Position numbers and translations under genes: made by a program
Notes under the pieces: model-generated
Seen by the model: only the letters and a program-made list of their open reading frames with translations
What the model was told of the DNA's origin: nothing
Databases searched by the model: none
In this document: positions 44,439 through 54,000 of the stretch, one piece after another
Position numbering within the stretch: position 1 is the stretch's first letter
Layout: every line of letters begins with the position of its first letter
Source of the DNA: Verrucomicrobiota bacterium
GTDB lineage: Bacteria; Chlamydiota; Chlamydiia; Chlamydiales; Rhabdochlamydiaceae
Length of the DNA: 64,000 nt
NCBI GenBank assembly: GCA_018239715.1
Contig: JAFEGW010000003.1
Location: forward strand, 62,001 to 126,000
Direction: 5' to 3'

Positions 44439-45360
44439 AGGGTGTTCAGTAATTAATATTTAAATGCTTATAAGAAATGCTAAGATAATCCATCCTTTTT
44501 GTAAAAGAGGGAGGATAAATTATGCGTAGGAATTATCCAACAGACCTTAAAGATAATGAATGGAACATGATTCAGCATTTTTTTAAGAAAAGATCTCATA
44601 GAGGAGGAAGGCCTTATATTCATAATAAAAGGGAAATTGTGAATGCAATTTTCTATGTGTTACGAACTGGATGCGCTTGGCGTTTACTTCCTCATGATTT
44701 TCCTCGTTGGAATACAGTGTATAACCATTTTCGAGATTGGGAAACCCAAGGCATCTGGGAAAGGATCAACGCAAAGCTGAGAAAGATATGGAGAAGTGCA
44801 AACGGGAGAAGCGAAGCCAAGCGGAGCCATTATTGATAGTCAAACTGTGAGGACAACCGAAAAGGGGGACCAAGCCGAGGATATGATGGGGCTAAAAAGA
44901 TTAAAGGGAGAAAAAGGCATATCCTCGTTGACACATAAGGGCTCTTATTACAGGCTAAAGTTAGCGCTGGAAGCGCCTGTGATAAAGAAGGGCTGATAGG
45001 AATCATAAAAGAAGGGAAAAAGCGGTCTGTAAAAAAATCTGGGGAGATAGTGCTTACCAGGGACAGGATCTAGCAGATCTCACAAAAGGATATGGAATAG
45101 AACTAGAAGTCGTCAAAAGACCTCCTGGAAGAATGCATATCTACAATGAACAATGGAGAGCGGAGTGGATCCCGATAGAGAGATCCTTCAGTATACTGCC
45201 GAGAAGATGGGTAGTGGAAAGAACATATGCATGGATGGGAAGAAATCGGCGGTTAAGTAAAGACTATTAGTTTTTGCCCGAAGTGAGTGAATCATATCTA
45301 TATGTCGCTATGTCCCAACTACTCCTAAGGAGGCTCAAATATTAATTACTGAACACCCTC
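44438..45360 (+). mobile_element. IS5-type insertion sequence, degenerate copy with perfect ends
   Basis: The 923-bp element has perfect 24-bp terminal inverted repeats (44438-44461 and 45337-45360; outer bases GAGGGTGTTCAGTAATTAAT) and a 3-bp TTA target duplication at 44435-44437 and 45361-45363. It differs in ends and transposase from the intact IS at 42523. The internal gene is broken, so this copy would move only if complemented in trans. Confidence 0.92.
44522..45350 (+). pseudogene. IS5-family transposase, broken by frameshifts and stops
   Basis: The intact N-terminal part (44522-44836) reads MRRNYPTDLKDNEWNMIQHF and RTGCAWRLLPHDFPRWNTVYNHFRDW in separate blocks. The frame then shifts: [13 protein letters not shown] (first Asp) lies in another frame from 44796, [19 protein letters not shown] in a further one interrupted by a stop, and WVVERTYAWMGRNRRLSKDY near the end (with the Glu of the DDE triad) is followed by a TAG where the family has Glu or another residue. 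At least two frameshifts and two stops, so no full transposase is made. Confidence 0.85.
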
Positions 45361-45363
45361 TTA

Positions 45364-45739
45364 GAATGCAAACATGATTTTTGGAGAAGATGAATCTTCC
45401 TAGTGGGTTGACCCTCATCCATTTGTTTATAAAAGGATTTCCAAATCAAACATTTAATAACCCAGTGATATTTTCCAAGTCTATGAACTTGATTTTAGTA
45501 TACAGGCTTATTCAAAGTATGCCATCTTAAATCATCGCTTTCTTGTAGATGGACACGGTCTTTTGCTTCATTTCATGAAGCTGTTCGATTCTATTTAAAT
45601 TGAAGCTTGGACAGGATGGAGGTGAATTTGCTGAAGATGATCTTTGGCCTTCTCTTTAAGACGTCGTTTTCTCAAAAAGTTCTACTTTTTCTTAGGCCAT
45701 AAAGATTTACAACTCCCTAGATCTCAAACCCAAAACACC
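45364..45739. other. Stretch without a supported gene between an IS and the NACHT locus
   Basis: About 376 nt downstream of the leftward NACHT gene. I see no intact reading frame, tRNA or strong terminator. The leftward strand near 45600-45690 shows a basic fragment (LRKRRLKEKAKDHLQQIHLHP), which could be the eroded end of a transposase-like gene. Confidence 0.35.
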
Positions 45740-48700
45740 TTACATCCTCGGCATAATCTCCAGAAGTTTATTCTGGGCTTTTTGGTCCTCTTCCGTCTCG
45801 TTATCCAAAGCAATCTTCTTCTCTTGCATTCTACCGATCCGATAGGCAAGGATATGGTTAGCAACCCATGCCGAGATTTTTTTCTGAATAGGTATTTGTT
45901 TCCAATCCCTTTTTATAGATTTTTGTTCAACTTTAAGAATATCAATTCCTGCTCTCATCCTTTCTGGAGAAGCCTCTTGCATGAGATCCCTGTCAGTTCT
46001 TATTTCGGTATAAAAAGTCCATATAGTCTCTGCAAGCCCCCCTGCTGTATAAGCCACTCCTGAGCTTAGGCTTGTCTTTAAAAAAGATATCACTAAAGAA
46101 GAGAGTTTAGAAGAGGACCGATGAAGAAACCCTCTCATCAGGAGGGAGAGGAAGACTAACGTTGCAACTTCGATAACACCTCGAACTAAACAAGAAAACA
46201 CTCTATCCTGAGATTGAAGATGAAGGAGCTCACGCTCTCCGATGATTTTCCAATGAACGGGGTACCGATCCAATCCGGATGTAAAATAGACCGCTGCAGA
46301 TCCTAGGGGGAAATTCGTTCCAGCATGTTCTCCAAGATTTGTGGAATACGATTCGATAAATTGAACATCCTGTCGGATGCCATTTTTTGTGATAAACTTT
46401 AAAAAGTGTTTCTTCATTTCCTCTGATTTTACTTCCTCTTCAGGACTTAGAGTCACTTTAGATTTAAAAACTTTGTAAGCTTGATAAAAACTCTTAAGAG
46501 GTAAATAAGAAAAGACTTTTGTCAAGTTAAAAAACCTATTCTCTCTTTTCCAGAAGCTTTCAGGATGAAGTTGATTTCCTTGGAGATGCTCTCGATAAAC
46601 TTTTTCAAGATCTAGAGATCGCTTGATGGCTAAGGGACGTTCATTGCCTGAAGTAAAAAAACCTCCATCCTGATAAAAAAAAGCACGCCCTGTCAGAAAA
46701 AATAATCTTCTCAAAATTTGAGATTCATAAGAATTACAGAATTTGCAACACGCATCACTAATATGATTTAGTAATTGGATATTTCTGTGTAATACAGAAT
46801 TATTACAAATGGTTTCTAAATCTTGCTGAGAAAGACCTTGCTCACTTTTTGCCATGTCCCCTAATGCAGAGACTGCTCGGTTTTCGTCCCAAGGATCTAT
46901 CTGTGGATCTCTTAAAAACGCGAACAATCCCTCCTTCACCTTTTGAGGCAAGGGTTGTCCGCTTTGCGCAATCTTTCCTAATGCTTCAGCTGCTTGGCTT
47001 TGAGCCTCAGAATCAGCTTCAGGATCTCTTAAAAGCATGAATAATCCTTCCACTATCCCGAGAGGCAAAGTCTGCTTATTTTTCGCCATCTCTCCTAATG
47101 TACAGGCTGCTTGGCCTCGGATTTTACTACCTGCCTTATCGTTTTTAACAAATGCAAGGAGCCCCTCCACCACCTTTTGAGGCAAAGCCTGCCCATTTTT
47201 CACCACTTCTACTAATACTGAGACTGCCTGCGCTCCATTAGAATCTGCTTCCGGATTTTGTGAAAGCATGAAGAGCCCTTCCACCATATCTTGAGATAAA
47301 ATCTGCCCACTTTTCAAGACTTCTCCTAATGCACAGGTTGCTTGGATTCGGATATTAGAATCTGCCGGCTGACCTTGTGAAAGCCTGAAGAATTCATTCA
47401 CTACTCTAGAGGGCAAAGCCTGCTTACTTTTCGCTAGTTCTTCTAACGCTTTAATCGCCAAAACTCGAACATCAGACTTTGCATCCGGGTTTATGACAAA
47501 TGCAAGAAGATCTTCCACCACCTCTTCAAATTGAACAAGTTCACTTTTCGCTATTTTCCCTAGCGCTGTGACCACTAAGCATTTGACTGAAGATGTAACA
47601 GGTAAATCTCGTAAAAGTGCAAGGAGTCCATCCACTACTTCAGGGACAAGATTCCGATCACTTTTTACCACTTCACCTAATGCTTCAGCAGCCTGACCTC
47701 GGACCCAAGAGTCTACCTGCCGATTTCTGACAAGTGCGATGAGCCCTTTCACAGCTTCTCCATACTGAGCCCGATCACTTTTCGCGATTTCTCTACATAT
47801 TTTGACTTCTATAAGTTGTGGATCTGATAGCAGATCTTGTAAAAACGTGCGTAGTGCCTCCTTCACCTTGAGAGTCTGAGAAGTCTGTTTACTTATCACC
47901 CCTGCTATTAAAGTGTTAGCAGCCAGGATTTGCATCTCAGGAACTGCTATAGGATCTCTTACAAGTGCGATTAGCCCTTCTGTGGCCTCTCTAGAATGAA
48001 CCTGGTCACTCACTGCTATTTCTCCTAAAACTTCGACTATCAGATATTGGTCCCAAGGAGTTATCTGAGAATTTCGTAAAAGTTCGAGCAATCGTATTAT
48101 AGTATCTTTAGGCAGTGCTGATCCACTTTTAGCCACTTCTCTTAAGACTATGACTGCCTTGCCTTGGATATCAGAATCTATTCCTGGTGCTCGTAAAAGC
48201 TCGACAAGCCCCTCCACTACCTTTTGAGGCAAAGCCTGCCCACTTCTCACCACTTCTACTAAAGTATCGGCTGCTCGGCGTTGGACCCAAGAACTTGCCT
48301 TTAGATCTAGTAAAAGCCCGCTAATAGCATCCGCTGCCTCTAGAGGCAGCACTTGCCCATTTTTTACCACTTCTTTTAAGGCTGAAGTGGCCTGACTTCG
48401 GATTAAAGAACTGGCTTTTGAGTCTTTTATAATCTTAATAATTATCAGTAAAATTCTTTCAGAAAAAATCTGCTTTTTAGAAGCTAATCGGTATAAAATT
48501 CCAACGACTTCCTCTTGATTTGTCTGAATTCGTTCTTCAAAAAACTCAGCAGCTTTTGCATGCTGAAAAAGCCGAGGATTTTCTATTAAGACAGCCGCCT
48601 TTAATTCTTCTAAGATATCCTCCTGGAGATAAAGAATAACTTGCTTAATAAAACCGGAATATTGCTTAATATCCATGGGATCTTGGCATTCTTCAAAACA

Positions 48701-50998
48701 ACGCGCTACAAGTCTCAGTTCATAGCCTACAGCTAGATCATAGGGCTCGGACAAGAGATCGTTAAAAAACCTCTGCAGAGCTCTTGGATCTTTTGTTGAA
48801 AGATCTCCTGCGGCCATCCAAAAGATCAGGGCATAACGAGGGGTAAATTTATGCTTAGCAATGAATCTTTGACCTTCAATAAGATTTAAAAGATAAAGAT
48901 CTGCCAGATACAAGGCTGCCAAGTATTCCTGAAAGGTCAAATGGATAAAGCTTCCGATATTTTGATCGATTTTAAAGAGCCCAAAATTTTTATTTTGGTT
49001 TATATGGAGCTTAAATTTTACAAAACAGGTACTGATTTCGGACTCCGTTAGATAGAGCTGATTTTTTTTCATGGCTTCCCAAGCGATCAACTTCAGACTT
49101 TTGAAGATCGGAGCTATTTCATCCAGATCGTGCGGATGAAAGTCTCGCAAGATATCCGCCTTTTGAGACTTACAAACTCCAGGTCTGAGGAGAAAACGTT
49201 TACAGAACCAATTAGTGATTTCTCGGTATAGGGAAGATGTAGTTAAGAATAGATCGGGAGAAGAAAATTCTTCAGCATTTTTTTCTTCTCTAAATAATCG
49301 ACAAAGAATAGCTAAGTTCATCGGGATATGAGCCAAACTATTAAGGAGAGGAACTCGATCGAAATAAGATCGCAGATTCTTCTTTGCAATGGCAAATTTT
49401 GGGTCCGCAAAAAAATCAGCGATATATTTGTCGATACTTTCTTGATCAAAACCTATCAGCTCTAAGGTGGCCTTTGCGGGCTTGTCTCCAAACGATACTG
49501 TCTGAGGTCTAGAGGTAATGAGAACGTGGGGAAAGAGTTTTTTTAAGTTCTCAAAAGCACTGCTCAGGTGTCCTTCTCCTCTCTCTATTTCCGAGGGGAG
49601 TTCATCGTCTCCATCCAAGATGAGAAGGACTTTGTCTCGAAACTGTTTATCCTGGAGTAAGGATTGATAGTCTTCTGTGAGGAGAGATTTTCCATCTTGC
49701 AAGAGCTGGCCTACAAGAAGATCATAGGCGGTATAGGTCTTGTTTTTAGGATAGAAATTCTCGGTTAAATAGCGGAGCTTGATCCAAAAGAGGGCTTGAT
49801 ATTGAGGCCAAAATTGTTCTGTCGACCAGCGGTAAGCGATATACTGGCAAAGGGTGCTCTTTCCGACACCGGCGGCTCCTAAGATCAAGGCTCTTTTTTC
49901 CGAAGAGTCTTTAAGGCTGGTATATTCGAAGAGAAGATCGAGCTTAATGGGCTCTTTGGATTTAAACTGGGCTTCATAGGGAAGATGTCCATCTTCACTT
50001 TTTGGCTGGTCCAAACTCTGACATTTTTTTTTCCTTTCACTCTCTCCGATCATTAAGAGGGGAGCGTAATTTTGAATAGGGAGGGTTTCATCGTTTTCTG
50101 AAATTAAAGAGATTTGATCGAAGGTTTTATAATAAGTCTTTAGGGTATGGGTCAGTTGGGCTTCAAGAGAAGGATGCTTTCTTTTATAAGCTGCAACCAG
50201 TTCTTCAATCCTTGCTCTTTCGCGCTTTCTCTCCAAGTCCTTGACAATCTCTGTCATTAACACTCCGGCATTGGAATAGGGACGTTGAGGATCTAAATTC
50301 CTTTTACCTAACCCTTGATGGTGAAGAGCGACTAAATCCCCATGTATGTTTGTCACGGCTCCCCCTGATGAACCAGGGGCTGTTTCCGTGTCATAGAGAA
50401 CCGAACAATTCTCTAAGCCCTGAACAAGCCCTATACTCCACTTAAGATCTCCTTTGAGAGCTGTGATCGAGTCGAGCACATCGGGGTGTTGTAAGATACA
50501 AGTTAAGGCCTGGGGCTTTAGTTCGATATTCTTAAAGATATTGAAGGTTTTACATTGGACTTCTTCAAGGTAAGGATGTGGATCTAGGGCAACAAGGGTA
50601 AAGTCTAAATGTTCAGCATCTGCGGGTTGAACGACATTATCTTGGGTAAGGTGTAGGCTTTGATAAAAATATCTAGAGGGATCTAATTTTAGACGTACGA
50701 CTTCGACTGTCGTTCGGTTCTTGTCAGCATCTTGGGCAACGACACGGAAAAAGATAGCTTCGCTCTTTTTTGCTGTCTCTACATCTCGAATGACATGATA
50801 ATTTGTGATGAGTAAATCGCCACCGATGAGGCAACCTGTTCCTTGATCTGTGGGTGTTTTGATCTGGCAAACAGCGCCCATCCGAGATTGAACTACACTT
50901 TCTAGCTGGGTCAACTGCGCAGGTGTGTAGAACCTTTTCTCATTCGGCTTTAACCCGGCTCTTTTGTATAACAAGTCTAAGTCTAATCGAGTGCCCAT
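45740..50998 (-). CDS. Trypsin-like protease - NACHT ATPase - HEAT repeats - membrane tail
   Basis: A 1752-residue NLR-like protein. Residues 35-260 form a trypsin-fold protease with an apparent triad H68 (ITNYHVI), D132 (HLDFTLVAL) and S211 (APGSSGGAV). After a linker, a NACHT ATPase has Walker A GAAGVGKST (374-382), Walker B LLILDGDDEL (458-467), HVLITSRPQ and the typical FIHLTFQEYLAALYLADL near 690. Residues about 830-1400 hold about 14 HEAT repeats of roughly 39 residues (ALPQKVVEGLLAFVKN). The last 350 residues include two hydrophobic stretches (about 1605-1626 and 1635-1660), so it may insert into a membrane. Strong RBS GAGGAGAG. Downstream of and paralogous to the OTU-bearing gene, 85 nt away. 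Confidence 0.88.
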   Translation of the reverse strand: MGTRLDLDLLYKRAGLKPNEKRFYTPAQLTQLESVVQSRMGAVCQIKTPTDQGTGCLIGGDLLITNYHVIRDVETAKKSEAIFFRVVAQDADKNRTTVEVVRLKLDPSRYFYQSLHLTQDNVVQPADAEHLDFTLVALDPHPYLEEVQCKTFNIFKNIELKPQALTCILQHPDVLDSITALKGDLKWSIGLVQGLENCSVLYDTETAPGSSGGAVTNIHGDLVALHHQGLGKRNLDPQRPYSNAGVLMTEIVKDLERKRERARIEELVAAYKRKHPSLEAQLTHTLKTYYKTFDQISLISENDETLPIQNYAPLLMIGESERKKKCQSLDQPKSEDGHLPYEAQFKSKEPIKLDLLFEYTSLKDSSEKRALILGAAGVGKSTLCQYIAYRWSTEQFWPQYQALFWIKLRYLTENFYPKNKTYTAYDLLVGQLLQDGKSLLTEDYQSLLQDKQFRDKVLLILDGDDELPSEIERGEGHLSSAFENLKKLFPHVLITSRPQTVSFGDKPAKATLELIGFDQESIDKYIADFFADPKFAIAKKNLRSYFDRVPLLNSLAHIPMNLAILCRLFREEKNAEEFSSPDLFLTTSSLYREITNWFCKRFLLRPGVCKSQKADILRDFHPHDLDEIAPIFKSLKLIAWEAMKKNQLYLTESEISTCFVKFKLHINQNKNFGLFKIDQNIGSFIHLTFQEYLAALYLADLYLLNLIEGQRFIAKHKFTPRYALIFWMAAGDLSTKDPRALQRFFNDLLSEPYDLAVGYELRLVARCFEECQDPMDIKQYSGFIKQVILYLQEDILEELKAAVLIENPRLFQHAKAAEFFEERIQTNQEEVVGILYRLASKKQIFSERILLIIIKIIKDSKASSLIRSQATSALKEVVKNGQVLPLEAADAISGLLLDLKASSWVQRRAADTLVEVVRSGQALPQKVVEGLVELLRAPGIDSDIQGKAVIVLREVAKSGSALPKDTIIRLLELLRNSQITPWDQYLIVEVLGEIAVSDQVHSREATEGLIALVRDPIAVPEMQILAANTLIAGVISKQTSQTLKVKEALRTFLQDLLSDPQLIEVKICREIAKSDRAQYGEAVKGLIALVRNRQVDSWVRGQAAEALGEVVKSDRNLVPEVVDGLLALLRDLPVTSSVKCLVVTALGKIAKSELVQFEEVVEDLLAFVINPDAKSDVRVLAIKALEELAKSKQALPSRVVNEFFRLSQGQPADSNIRIQATCALGEVLKSGQILSQDMVEGLFMLSQNPEADSNGAQAVSVLVEVVKNGQALPQKVVEGLLAFVKNDKAGSKIRGQAACTLGEMAKNKQTLPLGIVEGLFMLLRDPEADSEAQSQAAEALGKIAQSGQPLPQKVKEGLFAFLRDPQIDPWDENRAVSALGDMAKSEQGLSQQDLETICNNSVLHRNIQLLNHISDACCKFCNSYESQILRRLFFLTGRAFFYQDGGFFTSGNERPLAIKRSLDLEKVYREHLQGNQLHPESFWKRENRFFNLTKVFSYLPLKSFYQAYKVFKSKVTLSPEEEVKSEEMKKHFLKFITKNGIRQDVQFIESYSTNLGEHAGTNFPLGSAAVYFTSGLDRYPVHWKIIGERELLHLQSQDRVFSCLVRGVIEVATLVFLSLLMRGFLHRSSSKLSSLVISFLKTSLSSGVAYTAGGLAETIWTFYTEIRTDRDLMQEASPERMRAGIDILKVEQKSIKRDWKQIPIQKKISAWVANHILAYRIGRMQEKKIALDNETEEDQKAQNKLLEIMPRM

Positions 50999-51083
50999 GA
51001 TCTTGCTCTCCTCATAATAAAAGGAAGTTCAAATTGTAATTTTTGGGAACATTTTCAATTCCTCGCTTCTTCCATCTCAGAGG

Positions 51084-54000
51084 TTATTTTATTTTTTGGG
51101 TATACAGAAAATGTCCTCCAACGTCAGCAATCGTAATACACTCTGAAGGTTTTTCAAGCTCAGGAATTGTGTCCCACTCTTGCCGGGGTCTTCTTCCATC
51201 TGTAAAAGTCAGCATATCGCTTATTCCACACAGCTTACCTTCGATGTTGACTGTGATCAACCGGATTGGAATTGATAAAGCAACGGCTAATAAATCACCC
51301 TCATCAAAAGCTGTAAGCCACTCTTTATCTTTTTTGATCTGCTCAACCCTTGTCCCATTTTTTGACCCTTGAAGCGATCGCTTATATTGAGATGCAATAG
51401 TCTCCCGTAAGTATGCAACTTTATTTGGACTACTATCGAGTAAAGGGATCCTTCTAGTGAGAGCTTGATAACTTCTCAAGAAAGCCGTACAGAAACAGTT
51501 ACCATCAGCTTCAACTCCTCTTAACTCAAAACCTCTAGGGCTTAAATAATTATGAACAGAATTGATCTTAAGTATCATTTCATCAGACACGTGGATTTTA
51601 GAATTGAGCCACAATAAAGTAGCAATAGTGGTTTCATCCCACTTGGAAGGTAAAGGAGAGTGAGGCTTTATAGATACAACTTCATCTAAATTCGAGCTTA
51701 TTTTAATACTATTACTGATTAAACCTTGTTCATCTAATGGCAAATAATTCAAAAGATGAGAATCCTGTATGGTCTTGCTTGTATAATCAGTAGGAGCTAT
51801 TTTTGAATCCCAACTTGCATGATCTGTTCTTTGCGATCTTTTTCCCACGAATTGAATGGCTGGACTCTGGACTATCGCAGAGGAACGGCCTAAATTTTGA
51901 GAAGCACGATTCCTCTCCAGGATTACTGCAGGCCTTTCAACTATTGTAATAGATCTTGTAGAAACTTGCTCAACCTGGAAAAAGGGCTTTAGCGCACAAA
52001 TGCTGCTTAAGGGACGAAGCTTACTTTCAGAGAAAAGTTCTTGGTAGATTTCGTGTCTTTCATCAGTGTATTTTGTAATTAAGCGATCTTGATGACTAGA
52101 GGCATAAAAGACCCCCTCATGATAAAAGAAAGCATGTCCAGTGAGAAAAAATAACTTATGAAGATCTTGATAATCGTATTTATTACTGAATTTGCAGCAT
52201 TCTTCTAGAATTCGCTCTATAACTTCAAAACTAATAGGATTTTCTGGATTATAATAAATTTGAATCAAAACCTCAAAAGCTTCTTTTGGCAATACTTGTC
52301 CACTTTCTGCTATATCCCCTAGAGCCCAAGCTGCAGAATATTTCCAAAAATTAGTATCTGGACTCTTTATTACTGCAATTAATGCATCTATGATTTCTTT
52401 TGACAAAGTTTGCCCACTTTTTGCAACTTCACCTAAAACCTCAGCTGCAGAGGCTTGAGCCCAAAAAAGCCATTCAAATTTTTGAGGGGTTTTCAAAAGA
52501 GCTAAAAGGCCATCCAATGCCTTATTTTCTAAAACAATCCCATTATTTGCCATTGATGCTAAAGCCCAAGCTGCATAACCCTTAGCCTCAGAAGTTATTT
52601 GAGGATCATTGATAATTATGATTAAATATTCTAACATCTCATTGGGTAATGCTTGTCCGCTTTTGGCTACTTCTGCTAGTGCTTGAACGACATAACCTTT
52701 AAGGTCAGAATCGGCTTGACGATTTTTTAAAATTCCAATAAAGATCTCTAAAACTTTTTTGGATCCATCTTGTTCATTCTGAGCTAATTCTCCTAGAACC
52801 TCAACTACAGAGCTTTTAGCATCAGAGTCGATAGTAGAAACGACTGGATCAACCAGAAGCAGAAAAAGAACATCTATGGCTTCTTTTGAAATAGGTTGTT
52901 CACTTTGTGCTATTACCCCTAAAGCCCTGGCAGCAGAACTTTTAGCAATAGAGTCCGCTTGAGCATCTTTTAAAGGAGTCAGAAGTGCCTCTAAAACTTC
53001 CTTTGATAAGGAAATTTCAGTTTGTGCCATTTCGATTAAAGCTACGGCTGCAGACCTTTGAGCCCAATACTCTGATCTAGGTTCTTTTAGAAATGCAATA
53101 ATAACATCCAAAATCTCTTTTGACCATGCCTTTTCTTTTATGGCTATTTTTCCTAAGACCCAGGCTGCAGAACTTTTAACCTCTGGAATATCACCCTCAT
53201 ATTTTACATTTAACACTGTAGCAAGAGCTCCAATCGTTTCTTTCGGTAAAGTCTGTCCGTTACGCACGATTGCTTCAAAAACATGAATTACAAAATATTT
53301 GTCATCAAAGGTAATTTGAGAATCTGTTAAAAGCAAAATTAGAACTTCTATAGCTTCTTTTGGCAAGGTTTGTCCCCTATTTACCGATTCTGTTAAAGCC
53401 CTAACCGCAGACGTTTTACCACTTGGGTTTATCTGCGAATCTTTTAAAAATAAGATAAGCGCCTCAAGAGCTTCTTTTGATCCGGTTAATCCGCTTATTA
53501 CCACTTCCCCTAAAGCCTCAACTGCAGACGTTTTACCACTTGGGTTTATCTGCGAATCTTTTAAAAATAAGATAAGCGCCTCAAGAGCTTCTTTTGATCC
53601 GGTTATTCCACTTATTACCACTTCCCCTAAAACCATACATGCAGATTCAAGCTGAGCATCCCTTAATAACGAGATCAAAACCTTAACAGACTCTATTGAA
53701 ATAGTCTGTCCGCTCTTCACTACTTCTCTTAATGTAGTGGCTACAGAGCATTTGAAACTAGAGTCCTCATTGGAAATTTTTAAAAGCTCGGTAAGAACTT
53801 CCGCAATTTCTCTTGATCTGTTTTTTAAAATTTTTGATGCTTCTCCTAGAGCACTAGCTACAGGTTGTTTGACTAAAGAAAGAGTACTTGTTTTTAATAA
53901 TATGACAAGGGCATCCACACTCTCTTCAGGTAAAACTTGCTTGCTTTTTGCTATTTCTGTTAGCGCATATGCTACTGTATACTTAATTTCTGGTTCGACA

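Noticed and set aside
45644-46063. 139-codon rightward frame at the end of the NACHT gene
   Set aside because: Mostly antisense to the C-terminal coding region of the 1752-aa protein and without recognisable motifs.
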